This document shows positions 17,484-27,346 of a stretch of 64,000 nt of DNA, piece after piece; position 1 is the stretch's first letter; every line of letters starts with the position of its first letter. A program made the position numbers and the translations under genes. The DNA lies in NCBI RefSeq assembly GCF_004115155.1, contig NZ_RDSM01000006.1:140213-204212 (forward strand), in the 5' to 3' direction. The notes below the pieces were generated by a model that had not been told where the DNA came from, did no database searches, and worked only from the letters and a program-made list of their open reading frames with translations. Source of the stretch: Granulicella sibirica. GTDB lineage: Bacteria; Acidobacteriota; Terriglobia; Terriglobales; Acidobacteriaceae.

Positions 17484-19721
17484 ATGGACTTACTAAGGGT
17501 TACAGAGAGGTTCGGATGCGGATCGTACAGGAAGTACCTAGCGACGGTGGTGGTGAGTAAACGGCCCAAAGGAAACGTTCTTCTAGCAGCTTTCCTCGCG
17601 TTCGCCACTGTCCTGCAGGCGCAATCGCCGCGCCGCCCCGTTGACTACGTGAATCCTCTCATCGGTACTGCCCCCATCACTGACAAGCAATACCTGGGCA
17701 GCAACCCGGCGCCGGGCGAGGAGCTTTACTCCGGGACTGTGAACCCGTGCGCCATGGTCCCAGATCCAGCCGGGTACCTTTGTGTGGGTCCTGTAACGGG
17801 CTTTGACGGCGCGTATCACGTGCGCGGCTCGGGGTACCGCTTTGATGACCCAACGATCATGGGATTTACGCAGATGAACGGCGAGTACAGCGATGAAAAC
17901 CGGCTGTTGTTCATGCCGACGGTCGGCGCTATCAAGACCTCTCCGGGCACCCGCACCGCTCCAGGTTCGGGGTATCGCTCAACCAAGGATTCACAAAGCG
18001 AACGGGCATCGGCAGGATACTATTCCGTTTCCTTGGGGACGTATGGTGTTCGAGTGGAACTGACTGCGACGGCGCACTGTGCCTTCCACCGCTATACCTT
18101 CCCCGCATCGCAGCAGGCGAACATCCTCGTTGACTTAGGTACTGCGCGTCCCGCGGTCACGAACGCCTCTGTTTCCGTCGTTGGCAAGCACACGCTTGAG
18201 GGGTCTCAGACCGGGCGTAACAGCACCGTCTACTTTCGTGCCGAGTTCAGCAAGGACTTCGCGTCTTCGGGAACATGGAAGGATGGTGCTGTAACTGCTG
18301 GAAGCTCCGAGGCCAGCGGAACTCCTGTTGGCGCCTATCTCACATTCGACACTTCAAACCAGGAGCAGGTCCTTGTAAAGGTAGGCACGTCTACCGTTAG
18401 CCTGGCTGATGCGGCTGCCCATTTGAAGAAGGAGATGCCGCAAGAAGCAGACTTTGAAGCCATCAAAGGCCAGGCCAGGGCACTCTGGAGCCAGATACTG
18501 GACCGGATGGTCGTAACCGGCGGGTCCGCGCGCGATCGGGTTAACTTCTACACCGCTGTGTATCGTACGGCTGCCGGTCCAAAGTATTCGTGGTTTCCGT
18601 TCTACGATTCCGCTGGAATGATTCTTGCTCGAGGAGACGATTGGGTTTCCCGACGGATGGCAGGCAAGGGAAGTTTCTGGGGATGGCACTGGGGCGGTGG
18701 ATACTGGGGCCCCGGAAACGTGTCAAGCCTGCTGGGTTTGTACAAGATAGGCTTTCACGACCTTGACCTGAAGGCTGCGTATCAGGACCTGCACAACCAG
18801 GCCATGAACGGCGGTGGCCCGGCAGGGGCAGCCTATCGTAAGTATGGATACATACCTGCGGACCTTGGAGTCAGGGACTATGTCAATCGTTCCATCGGGT
18901 TGTCGATGGATGACCGGTCCATGTCTGAGTTGGCCAGGCTCGTTGGCAATGAAACTGATTCTGAATTCTTTCTGAAGCGATCACAAAGTTACAAGACACT
19001 CTACAACCCGTCGGTTGGGTTCTTTGCGCCACGTCATGCAGATGGGTCCTGGATGCCTCCCTTGGATCCCGTGGAGCCTCACGCCGAAGACGTGTATCGA
19101 GAAGGCAACGCATGGAATTATCTGTGGTTCAACACGGTCGACATGCCTGGACTCATCGATCTGCTGGGTGGTCCCAGCAGGTTTGCCGCAAGGCTGGACA
19201 CGTTCTTTTCCGCACCCTATCAGCCGAAAGTACCGCTGCGTGACCTGACAGGCGTCATCGGTTTATATTTCCATGGCAATGAGCAGTACCGGCACGTTCC
19301 CTACCTCTATAACTATGTCAAGCAGCCGTGGAAGACGCAGGCGCTGGTTCGCAGAATCCAAACCGAGTTATACCGCCCAGTCCCCGCTGGCTTATGCGGC
19401 ATGGACGATTACGGGGATCTGGAGGGCTGGTATGTAACCAGTGCGCTTGGATTCCTCCAGGTGGATCTCTCAAGCAAGGTCTATGAGATCGGAAGTCCGA
19501 TTTTCCCGAAAGTGGAGGTCAAGCTGCCAGGAAGAAGCGGAGGCACCTTCGTGATTCAGGCGAACCACGTTTCGGCAGACAATAAGTACATACAGTCGGC
19601 CAAGTTGAATGGCAGACCACTTAATGTTCCCCGCTTAGATCAAGCAGACATGGTTGCGGGCGGCAGCCTCGTTTTCGAGATGGGTCCAAAGCCGAACTTT
19701 AACTGGGGAACGGGTAATTAG
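17484..19721 (+). CDS. GH92 alpha-mannosidase
   Basis: A 745 aa exported enzyme; the hydrophobic leader is at about residues 30-46 (NVLLAAFLAFATVLQAQ), so translation may begin later than the first ATG. GH92 enzymes are calcium-dependent exo-alpha-mannosidases that invert configuration. Family marks are RRPVDYVNPLIGT near the N-terminus, GNEQYRHVPYLYNY with the general-acid Glu (Glu600), and GMDDYGDLEGWYVTSALGF with the Asp pair of the base. It keeps the acid Glu, unlike the two other GH92 proteins in the window. It follows the GH2 gene at 14874 in the same direction, so the two probably form a transcription unit under the adjacent two-component system. Confidence 0.93.
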   Translation: MDLLRVTERFGCGSYRKYLATVVVSKRPKGNVLLAAFLAFATVLQAQSPRRPVDYVNPLIGTAPITDKQYLGSNPAPGEELYSGTVNPCAMVPDPAGYLCVGPVTGFDGAYHVRGSGYRFDDPTIMGFTQMNGEYSDENRLLFMPTVGAIKTSPGTRTAPGSGYRSTKDSQSERASAGYYSVSLGTYGVRVELTATAHCAFHRYTFPASQQANILVDLGTARPAVTNASVSVVGKHTLEGSQTGRNSTVYFRAEFSKDFASSGTWKDGAVTAGSSEASGTPVGAYLTFDTSNQEQVLVKVGTSTVSLADAAAHLKKEMPQEADFEAIKGQARALWSQILDRMVVTGGSARDRVNFYTAVYRTAAGPKYSWFPFYDSAGMILARGDDWVSRRMAGKGSFWGWHWGGGYWGPGNVSSLLGLYKIGFHDLDLKAAYQDLHNQAMNGGGPAGAAYRKYGYIPADLGVRDYVNRSIGLSMDDRSMSELARLVGNETDSEFFLKRSQSYKTLYNPSVGFFAPRHADGSWMPPLDPVEPHAEDVYREGNAWNYLWFNTVDMPGLIDLLGGPSRFAARLDTFFSAPYQPKVPLRDLTGVIGLYFHGNEQYRHVPYLYNYVKQPWKTQALVRRIQTELYRPVPAGLCGMDDYGDLEGWYVTSALGFLQVDLSSKVYEIGSPIFPKVEVKLPGRSGGTFVIQANHVSADNKYIQSAKLNGRPLNVPRLDQADMVAGGSLVFEMGPKPNFNWGTGN

Positions 19722-20038
19722 CCAAAGCCGGTCAGCTGCCGACGTCCTGCGCGTCCGTGGAAGCTCTGATACGCAAATGGAAGTCGTCGCCTCTTGCCGG
19801 GAACATGGCTCAGAGGCAAGTGAGAGGCTTGGCCTTGGAGCAGACGTTCGTTCGAAGTGAACATAAGTCTTCCGCGGAGGCAGTTCCGGTTTGGCGCCTC
19901 CACTGGTCCGCTCTTAACGCGACGCCGCGGACATCCATGGTGATCGACACCGTGAGCAAAGCCGTGCTGAACCCGCTACGTGAACAACGCATCGCTATGT
20001 TTGACGCGTTGCACCTTCCGTAGCACCAGCACGCAGGT
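19722..20038. other. Intergenic region between convergent genes
   Basis: 317 bases between the ends of the GH92 gene and the minus-strand lactonase gene. I see no gene, no strong hairpin and no repeat here. Confidence 0.4.
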
Positions 20039-21163
20039 TCAGGGCTGCAGCGGCAGAAAGCGCGGACTGAAGGCATGCCGGATATGCACGGGGTCTCCGG
20101 CCGGGTTGAGCACCCCTGTATCCGGGTTGATGGCGAAGACCGCGGCGGTGTCACTGTCGTGGTTGGTAACCAGCAGCCAGCGGCCACTGGGATCGAAGTC
20201 GAAGTTGCGCGGCGTTCTGCCTCCGGAGGGGATGTCCTGCAGCGGAGACAGCCGGCCAGAGGCCCGGTCGATGGCGAAGACAGCAACGCTGTTGCGTCCT
20301 CGATTGGTGGCGTACAGGAATCGTCCGTTGGGATGGACCCTGATCTCGGCGCTCGTGCTCACGCCCTTGAAGTCAGCCGGCAGGGCTGAGATCTGCTGTT
20401 TCTCGTTCAGCGTTCCGCGCTTTGCATCCCAGTCATACAACAGGATGGAGCTTCCCATCTCCGTGATCAGGTAGGCCCACCTGCCGTTTGGGTGAAAGGT
20501 GATGTGGCGCGGGCCGGAGCCCTGTGGCGCCTGGACCGTCTCCGGATCGGATGGTGTGAGCGATCCCGTTGCGGCATCGAACCGGTAGATAAAGATCTTG
20601 TCCAGGCCAAGGTCGGCAACCAGCACAAACCGGTTGGATGGGTCCACAAGGATGGAGTGCGCAAAGGCACGCGTCTGCCGCAGCGGATTCACGCTATGGC
20701 CGGTGTGCTGTATGAAGGCGGTGCGCTCTCCAAGGGTGCCGTCCGGTCGCAGGGCGTAAGCGGCTATGTTTCCACCCTGGTAGTTCGCCACGAACGCGAA
20801 GCGTGCTGTCTTATCCAGGCTGATGTAGCTGGGATCGCCGCCTCCGCTTGGCTTCTGGTTCAGCAGCGTGAGATGTCCGGTTGCGCGATCCACAGCGTAC
20901 GCAGCGATGAACGCCGGAGTGCCGCAGGTGTACAGGAACCGGTGTGACGGATCGAAGACAAAGTACGCTGGCGCATCCGCCTGCAGCATCAACTGCGGAT
21001 CGGTAAGGTGACCGGTTGCGGAGTCGAACCGGCCGATAGAAAATCCCTCACCTGGCCCGCTCGAGTGCGAGCCGAACACGACCGCCAGGTTCTGTGCGTG
21101 GGCAGCCAGTCCGAACGAGAGAGCAAGGAGGCTGCCCGTAATTCGCAACGCCAGATTAAGCAT
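20039..21163 (-). CDS. Exported lactonase family (YkgB/YvrE-like) beta-propeller
   Basis: 374 aa with a Sec signal peptide (cleavage after AAHA). The mature protein is a seven-bladed propeller with the blades of the 6-phosphogluconolactonase/cyclic muconate lactonizing family (YFVFDPSHRFLYTCG, GSGPRHITFHPNGRWAYLITE, PRNFDFDPSGRWLLVTNHDSDTAAVFAIN). Members hydrolyse sugar lactones. Export suggests it acts on lactones made in the periplasm, for example by PQQ sugar dehydrogenases, but this is inference. It is divergent from the GH38 gene and shares a promoter region that contains a LacI-type palindrome. Confidence 0.88.
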   Translation of the reverse strand: MLNLALRITGSLLALSFGLAAHAQNLAVVFGSHSSGPGEGFSIGRFDSATGHLTDPQLMLQADAPAYFVFDPSHRFLYTCGTPAFIAAYAVDRATGHLTLLNQKPSGGGDPSYISLDKTARFAFVANYQGGNIAAYALRPDGTLGERTAFIQHTGHSVNPLRQTRAFAHSILVDPSNRFVLVADLGLDKIFIYRFDAATGSLTPSDPETVQAPQGSGPRHITFHPNGRWAYLITEMGSSILLYDWDAKRGTLNEKQQISALPADFKGVSTSAEIRVHPNGRFLYATNRGRNSVAVFAIDRASGRLSPLQDIPSGGRTPRNFDFDPSGRWLLVTNHDSDTAAVFAINPDTGVLNPAGDPVHIRHAFSPRFLPLQP

Positions 21164-21236
21164 GAGGACACCTTCGAAAACAGTTGAGTGCTACACTGCG
21201 GAAAGATGGCGCGTCATTACCCCGGTGCGCCCTGCA

Positions 21237-21250
21237 TGACAACGCTGTCA
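21237..21250. promoter_or_regulatory. LacI-type operator candidate
   Basis: TGACAACGCTGTCA lies in the divergent promoter region between the lactonase and GH38 genes. It differs by one base from the perfect palindrome TGACAACGTTGTCA at 45015 and matches 12 of 14 bases of the site in front of lacI. The central CG and the AT-poor arms fit LacI-family operators. Confidence 0.7.
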
Positions 21251-21335
21251 TTCTCCATTGAGTATGCCCCAAGTTCGAGGGATACCGCTGGAGAGCGCCT
21301 AGGAACCGATACCTTCCAACGCTTTGGAGTGCCTG

Positions 21336-24300
21336 ATGGAAACCTTGCGACATGTACTGCGCACCGCCGCTATGCTTGGGCTTGCGGCCTCGATCTCAGC
21401 CGAGGGGCAGAGCACTGCGAAGCCCGACCTTACCAAGGAACCCACCCTCTACGTAATCGGCTATGCGCATCTGGACACCGAATGGCGCTGGGAATACCCA
21501 CAGGTTATCGATGAGTACATCCGCAAGACCATGCAGGACAACTTCCGTCTCATTGAGAAGTATCCGCACTATACGTTCAACTTCAGCGGAGCCAATCGCT
21601 ACCGTTTTATGAAGGAGTACTTTCCCGCGGACTATGCACGGGTAAAGCAGTATGTTGCCGACGGCCGGTGGTACCCGGCGGGCTCCTCCATGGAGGAGGG
21701 CGATGTGAATGCTCCCAGTGCGGAGGCGCTCATCCGCCAGGTGCTGTATGGCAACAACTGGTTTCGCAAGGAGTTCGGGAAGAGCAGCGCGGAGTACATG
21801 CTGCCGGATTGCTTCGGTTTCCCTTCCTCTTTGCCCAGTATTCTTGCGCATGCGGGGGTGAAGGGATTTTCCACGCAGAAGCTGGTGTGGGGATCGTCAG
21901 CCCCTGGAGGCGGACAGGAATCGCTGGAGAGGACGCCGGAAGGAACTCCGTTCAACGTGGGCGTCTGGGTGGGTCCGGACGGCAGGAGCGTCCTCGCAGG
22001 GCTGAATCCCGGGAGCTACAACGGCACCATTAACACGGACCTGAGCGCGCCGCTTCCGCCTGACGCTGCCAACCCGGAACTCGCCGATATCCAAAAGAAG
22101 CTCGCCACGCTGAATGACACCATGAGGCAGAACCGGACTGCCGGCCGGCCCTTCAGCCAGAAGGATCGTGAGGAGCGCGACCTGCTTCGCAGCCGGCAGT
22201 CACAGATCACCACATGGCAGAAGGAGCATTCGCTGTCCCGGTTCCAGGGCGACTGGGCTGCGCGGGTGATGAATAACGGCAAGGTCACCGGCCTGTTTAC
22301 GGATTACCACTACTACGGTACCGGTGATGTCGGAGGTGCTCCGCGCGAGGATTCCGTCAAGCGCCTGGAAGCCATCATCACCAAGGGCAGCGTGAGTCTC
22401 GCAGGCGCAGACGCTCCGGTGAATGTCGGCGATGGTCCCGTGCATGTCCTTTCCGCGAAGGCAGATGACATGTTCCTGAACATCACACCGGCGGAGACGG
22501 AAACGCTGCCGCGCTACACCGGCGAAATGGAGTTGACGAACCACTCCGCCGGATCTCTGACATCGCAGGCGTATCAGAAGCGCTGGATCCGTCACCAGGA
22601 ATTGTTGGCGGACGCGGCGGAAAAATCGTCCGTTGCGGCCCTGTTGCTGGGAACGCGCACCTATCCGTTGCAGCGTTTGAACGATGCGTGGACGCTGACC
22701 ATGGGCGCGCACTTCCATGACATCGCGGCGGGCACCGCCACGCCCCGAGCGTACGAGTTCGCGTGGAACGATGATGTGATCGCAATGAACCAGTTTGCCG
22801 GTGTGCTGCAGAGCACGGTACAGGGTGTTGCGTCCTCCCTGAACACCTCTGTGAAGGGCGTCCCGGTGGTGGTCTTCAATCCGCTGAACATCGCCCGTGA
22901 AGATGTTGTGGAGGCCAAGGTCAACTGGCCCACGGGAGTTCCCAGGGCCGTCCGCGTGCTCGGTCCTGACGGTAAGGAGATCCCGTCGCAGATCAGCGGC
23001 GACAGCGTCCTCTTTGCGGCCAGCCTGCCGTCGGTAGGATATGGTGTCTTCGATCTTCAACCCGCATCGTCGGCCCCCCGGACGTCGTCGTTGAAGGTAT
23101 CGAAGACGGGGCTGGAGAATGACTTTTACCGCGTCACACTGAACGATGCGGGAGATGTGACCAGCATCTACGACAAGACGGTCAGCAAGGAGATGCTGGC
23201 TGCTCCGGCCCGTCTTGCGCTTTCCTACGACAATCCCGCGCAGTGGCCCGCATGGAACATGGACTGGGACCAGGAGCAGGCCGCGCCAAAGGAGTACGTC
23301 TCAGGACCTGCCGCCATCCGCGTGGTGGAGAACGGGCCCGTCCGCGTTGCTGTGGAAGTGTCGCGCGATACTGCCGGTTCGCACTTCGTGCAGACCATTA
23401 GCCTGTCCGCTGGCGACAGTGGACGGCGCCTTGAATTTGGAAACGTCATCGACTGGAAGACCAAGGAATCAAACCTGAAGGCGACGTTCCCGCTGGCCGC
23501 GTCCAATGACATGGCCACCTACAACTGGGACATCGGAACCATCGAGCGGCCCACAGCCGAGCCGAAGAAGTTCGAAGTGCCGTCGCACCAATGGATCGAC
23601 CTGACAGACAAGTCCGGAACCTTTGGCGCAACCATCCTTACGGACAGCAAGAACGGTTCAGACAAACCGACGGACAACACCCTGCGGCTGACGCTGCTTC
23701 GCTCCCCGGGGGTCAAGGCCGGCTATCCTGACCAAGCCACACAGGACTTCGGCCACCATGAGTTCGTCTACGGCTTCTCCGGTCACGCCGGTGGATGGCG
23801 CGATGCGCAGACGGACTGGCAGGCGCAGCGGCTCAACGCTCCGCTTTACGCCTTCCAGGCAGCCAGGCATGAGGGTTCGCTCGGCAGGACGTATTCGCTC
23901 CTGAAGGTCAGCAATCCACGCATCCGCGTGCTCGCGGTGAAGAAAGCGGAACTCAGCGACGAAGTGATCGTGCGCCTGGTGGAACTCGACGGCAAGCCGC
24001 AGCAGGATGTGAAGCTTTCGTTCGCGAAGAGCATCACCAGCGCGCGCGAGGTCAATGGGCAGGAACAGCCGGTTGGCGATGCCACAGTCCGCGACGGCGT
24101 TCTTCCAACATCCTTCGGGAGCTACCAGCCGCGTTCGTTCGCGGTACGCTTTGCCGCGCCGGTACCGGTGGCAACTTCGGTGCACTCCACGCCTGTGGCG
24201 CTGGCGTATGACCTCGCGGCCGCAAGCAGCGATGGACAGGCTGCCACGGCGGGCTTTGACGGCAAGGGCAACACCTACCCGGCGGAGATGCTGCCCTCGC

Positions 24301-24854
24301 AGATACAGTTCAACGATGTCAGCTTCCAGTTGGCGGCCGCGAAGACGGGATCGCCAAACGCCCTGACGGCGAAGGGGCAGACCATTGCACTGCCCGCGGG
24401 CCGGTTCAACCGTGTGTACATCCTGGCCGCTTCTGCCAGGGGCGATCAGCTCGCAACCTTTACAGTCGGCACCAAGGTGGCGGACGTGACGATCCAGGAC
24501 TGGGGTGGCTATATCGGCCAGTGGGACAACCGCAAGTGGAGTTCCCCGGACATTTCGCACGATCATTACGGCGACATGGTCGGCATGACACCGGGTTTCA
24601 TCAAGCGTTCCGACCTTGCGTGGTACGCAAGCCATCACCATGATGCCACCGGCCGGAATGTCGATTATTCCTACTCATATCTCTTCGCCTATGGGATAGA
24701 CGTTCCCCCCGGGGCGCGGACGATCCAGTTACCCACCAACGACGCAGTCCGCATCATGGCCATCTCTGTCGCGAATGAAGATGCGGCGATCACGCCTGCG
24801 CACCCGCTGTACGATGTTCTCCCGGCAGCCGCGGGCGGCGGCAGGACACAGTAG
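21336..24854 (+). CDS. GH38 alpha-mannosidase
   Basis: A 1172 aa exported enzyme. GGAG at 21326 supports the ATG at 21336 over the one at 21324. A signal peptide ends near residue 22. The GH38 catalytic domain begins with the zinc-binding AHLDTEWRW (His45, Asp47) and has the nucleophile Asp158 in LPDCFGFPSSLP. Later blocks ATPRAYEFAWNDD and VVVFNPLNIAREDVVEA are typical of the middle and C-terminal beta domains. GH38 enzymes are retaining alpha-mannosidases that cleave several linkages. The gene is followed after 135 bases by a lactonase gene and is probably controlled by the LacI repressor through the upstream operator. Confidence 0.93.
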   Translation: METLRHVLRTAAMLGLAASISAEGQSTAKPDLTKEPTLYVIGYAHLDTEWRWEYPQVIDEYIRKTMQDNFRLIEKYPHYTFNFSGANRYRFMKEYFPADYARVKQYVADGRWYPAGSSMEEGDVNAPSAEALIRQVLYGNNWFRKEFGKSSAEYMLPDCFGFPSSLPSILAHAGVKGFSTQKLVWGSSAPGGGQESLERTPEGTPFNVGVWVGPDGRSVLAGLNPGSYNGTINTDLSAPLPPDAANPELADIQKKLATLNDTMRQNRTAGRPFSQKDREERDLLRSRQSQITTWQKEHSLSRFQGDWAARVMNNGKVTGLFTDYHYYGTGDVGGAPREDSVKRLEAIITKGSVSLAGADAPVNVGDGPVHVLSAKADDMFLNITPAETETLPRYTGEMELTNHSAGSLTSQAYQKRWIRHQELLADAAEKSSVAALLLGTRTYPLQRLNDAWTLTMGAHFHDIAAGTATPRAYEFAWNDDVIAMNQFAGVLQSTVQGVASSLNTSVKGVPVVVFNPLNIAREDVVEAKVNWPTGVPRAVRVLGPDGKEIPSQISGDSVLFAASLPSVGYGVFDLQPASSAPRTSSLKVSKTGLENDFYRVTLNDAGDVTSIYDKTVSKEMLAAPARLALSYDNPAQWPAWNMDWDQEQAAPKEYVSGPAAIRVVENGPVRVAVEVSRDTAGSHFVQTISLSAGDSGRRLEFGNVIDWKTKESNLKATFPLAASNDMATYNWDIGTIERPTAEPKKFEVPSHQWIDLTDKSGTFGATILTDSKNGSDKPTDNTLRLTLLRSPGVKAGYPDQATQDFGHHEFVYGFSGHAGGWRDAQTDWQAQRLNAPLYAFQAARHEGSLGRTYSLLKVSNPRIRVLAVKKAELSDEVIVRLVELDGKPQQDVKLSFAKSITSAREVNGQEQPVGDATVRDGVLPTSFGSYQPRSFAVRFAAPVPVATSVHSTPVALAYDLAAASSDGQAATAGFDGKGNTYPAEMLPSQIQFNDVSFQLAAAKTGSPNALTAKGQTIALPAGRFNRVYILAASARGDQLATFTVGTKVADVTIQDWGGYIGQWDNRKWSSPDISHDHYGDMVGMTPGFIKRSDLAWYASHHHDATGRNVDYSYSYLFAYGIDVPPGARTIQLPTNDAVRIMAISVANEDAAITPAHPLYDVLPAAAGGGRTQ

Positions 24855-24989
24855 TACCCAACGAACTTCGGCGGGAGGATAGCGATTGAAACGCCACAGC
24901 ACGGAAAGGTGCGGTGCAGGGGACGCCGCACCTGGAGAAGCAGGAACAGCCACGCATCGGGTCGCTACGCCGCGGCAGGGAGGACATAC

Positions 24990-26135
24990 ATGCTGCATAC
25001 CTTGACGCGCCGCTCGTTCCTTGCAGCCTCCGTTCAATCCGTCGCAGCCGCCCGCTGGTGCACGGCAGAGGAACGCTCTGGAACGCTCGTTTACATGAGT
25101 TCAAGCGATGCCAAGGCAGGTGGCGGCATCTACGTTGGGCGCTGGAATGCCCATGACGGCACCCTCGCGGGATACAGGCGGGTCGCGGACATCTCCACCA
25201 CGTTCATGACGGACAATCGCGGCGGCGGTGAGCGGTTCCTCTACGCGGGACACCAGACGGGCAAAGACATAGGCGGCTTGAGCGGATACAGGATCGCACT
25301 CGATGGCGACCTTCAACCGGTGAACACGGTCACGGCCCCGGGCGCCAGCTTTTCTCATCTCGCCTGTGACCGTACCGGGCAGTGCATCGTCGCACCGAAC
25401 TATGCCGCGGGCTTTACGTTGTCGGCAAAAATAGCCCAGGATGGACGGCTCAGTGACTTCATCTCGAACATCCCGCAGCAAGGCAATGGTCCGATTGCCG
25501 ACCGCCAGGCCGGACCCCATCCGCATGGTGTTGCCATCGCGCCAAACAATCGGTTCGCCTACATCAACGATCTAGGTGCCGACCGTATCTTCATCTTCCG
25601 GTTGGATGCTGCCGCGGGAACGATTACGCCGGCTGATCCGCCCGCGTTCGTGATGCCTGCGGGTTCCGGGCCGCGCCACCTGGCGTTCCACCCAAACGGC
25701 AGGTGGGCGTATTCCATCAATGAATTGAACTCAACCCTGACACTCTTCCACTGGAGCGCCCAGACAGGAGCCCTGACGGCCATTGCCACCACACCGACGA
25801 TGAGCAGCGGAGGAGATGTCGCGCATAACCGGGCGGGCGAGATCGCCTTTGATCGTGAGGGGCATTTTCTTTATTGCTGCAACCGGGGTGCGGTTGAGGA
25901 GCTGCCCATCTTCCGCGTGGGACCGGACGGACGCCTGACGTTCATTGCGCGTACTTCACTTCATGGGACGGAGGCCCGTCACTTCGTTGTCTCGACCGAT
26001 GACGGCTTTCTGCTTGTGGCGAACCAGTTCAGCAACGCCGTGAGCATATTTCAACGAGACCGCGGAGCGGGATTATTGTCTCTTCGCAATCAGACCTACC
26101 CGCTTCGCGGGGCTTCGTGCGTCGTCTTCGTTTAA
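24990..26135 (+). CDS. Tat-exported lactonase family beta-propeller
   Basis: 381 aa from the ATG at 24990, which has a strong ribosome-binding site (AGGGAGG); upstream in-frame codons from 24909 are unlikely. The leader LTRRSFLAASVQSVAAA is a Tat signal. Blades such as AGPHPHGVAIAPNNRFAYINDLGADRIFIFRL and GSGPRHLAFHPNGRWAYSINELNSTLTLF match the exported lactonase at 20039, its paralogue on the other side of the GH38 gene. Sharing of the family by two different export routes is unusual. The 3' end overlaps the end of the convergent lacI gene by 63 bases, and both C-termini look natural. Confidence 0.88.
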   Translation: MLHTLTRRSFLAASVQSVAAARWCTAEERSGTLVYMSSSDAKAGGGIYVGRWNAHDGTLAGYRRVADISTTFMTDNRGGGERFLYAGHQTGKDIGGLSGYRIALDGDLQPVNTVTAPGASFSHLACDRTGQCIVAPNYAAGFTLSAKIAQDGRLSDFISNIPQQGNGPIADRQAGPHPHGVAIAPNNRFAYINDLGADRIFIFRLDAAAGTITPADPPAFVMPAGSGPRHLAFHPNGRWAYSINELNSTLTLFHWSAQTGALTAIATTPTMSSGGDVAHNRAGEIAFDREGHFLYCCNRGAVEELPIFRVGPDGRLTFIARTSLHGTEARHFVVSTDDGFLLVANQFSNAVSIFQRDRGAGLLSLRNQTYPLRGASCVVFV

Positions 26136-27152
26136 GGGCTTGCAGCCGCAGGACTCGCGTGCGATGAACCTGGTTGGCAACACAATGGACTGTTGGGTCT
26201 TCGGGCCGGTTCCCTTGAGGCGCTGGATCAGCAGTCGCGCTGCCTCGTAGCCGAACTCTTCCGTAGGTTGGCGGACAGCCGATACGGTTGGATGGATCAT
26301 GTCCGCCAGGTCGAAGTCATCAAAGGAGACAAACGCAACATCCTTGCGCAGACGCTTGTCATTGTGCTTCAAGCCACGCAAGGCCGCGATGGTGCAGACC
26401 CAGTTCATGGTGATCACTGCATCCGCCTTGTGCTGCTTCAAAACAACTTCGTCGAGCCACTCCCGCGTGATAGAACTCTCATGCTCCACAAGCGCAATCC
26501 TGGACTCCAGTCCCGCTTTGCGCATGGCGTCCCGGTAACCAGCGATGCGTTCCACGGAGGTGTGAAGCCAGGGGCGTGTAGAGAGCGCAAGAATCCGCTC
26601 ATACCCGTGTTCGAGCAGATGCTGGACCGCGTTCCTGACGCTGCGCCGGTTGTCAATCATCACGGAATCAAACGAAGCCTTGCGCATCGGCTGGTCCAGT
26701 GTGACCACGTGGAAGTCAGGCGGGATGATGTCCAGAAAGTTGCTCTTGGGACTGCCCACCGGCGAGATGATGAGACCTTCAATCTGGTGCCGAATCAGGC
26801 TCTCCACCTCGGAACGCTCCACGTCGGGGTCCCACCCGGAGCTCGCCAGGATCACAATGTAGCCGTTAACACGGGCAACCTCCTGAACGGCCTTGACTGC
26901 ATTGAAGGCGAACGGGTCAGCCAGGTTCTTGACTACCATGCCGATGGTCGCAGACTTTCGTGCCTTGAGTCCGCGGGCCAGCTCATTCGGGCGATAGCCC
27001 AGGTGGGCCATGGCTCTCTGCACTTTCTCCAGGGTGCTGCTGCTCACGGAGACTTCTCGGTTTAGAACCCGCGATGCCGTCTTCAGGGACACGCCTGCCT
27101 CGCGGGCCACATCGACCAGCGTAACGGAGTTCGAACTCCTGGCTATACCCAT
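26073..27152 (-). CDS. LacI family transcriptional repressor
   Basis: 359 aa from the ATG at 27152, with GAGG ten bases upstream; the frame is open to 27305 but the extra part is promoter sequence. The N-terminal helix-turn-helix VTLVDVAREAGVSLKTASRVLNRE is followed by the hinge (GYRPNELARGLKARKS) and a periplasmic-binding-protein-like sugar-sensing domain that ends ...LPTRFIARESCG, the usual LacI terminus plus about 25 extra residues. It is divergent from the main hydrolase operon, with a palindromic operator in between, and two more such sites lie elsewhere in the locus. It probably represses the hydrolases and TonB receptor until an oligosaccharide or sugar is present. Confidence 0.95.
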   Translation of the reverse strand: MGIARSSNSVTLVDVAREAGVSLKTASRVLNREVSVSSSTLEKVQRAMAHLGYRPNELARGLKARKSATIGMVVKNLADPFAFNAVKAVQEVARVNGYIVILASSGWDPDVERSEVESLIRHQIEGLIISPVGSPKSNFLDIIPPDFHVVTLDQPMRKASFDSVMIDNRRSVRNAVQHLLEHGYERILALSTRPWLHTSVERIAGYRDAMRKAGLESRIALVEHESSITREWLDEVVLKQHKADAVITMNWVCTIAALRGLKHNDKRLRKDVAFVSFDDFDLADMIHPTVSAVRQPTEEFGYEAARLLIQRLKGTGPKTQQSIVLPTRFIARESCGCKPLNEDDARSPAKRVGLIAKRQ

Positions 27153-27254
27153 GCAGAGGCATCCTCGTTGCACGGCAATCATACCTGACGAAATGAAGGC
27201 CAGACTGCGCGGTCGAGAAGCAGGACCGACGGTCAAGAGTCGGCGCCGCACTCT

Positions 27255-27268
27255 GGACAACGTTGTCA
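27255..27268. promoter_or_regulatory. LacI-type operator in lacI/GH2 divergent promoter
   Basis: GGACAACGTTGTCA, which contains the perfect 12-base palindrome GACAACGTTGTC, lies midway between the lacI start (27152) and the GH2 start (27347). It probably controls both the regulator itself and the main hydrolase operon. The same motif occurs at 21237 and 45015. Confidence 0.8.
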
Positions 27269-27346
27269 TCTTCCAGTATTTTCTTCCTACAGTCAGGCGT
27301 GCCATTCAGCAAGCGGGCTACTCCTCAAAGCAGACAGAGACCCTTC

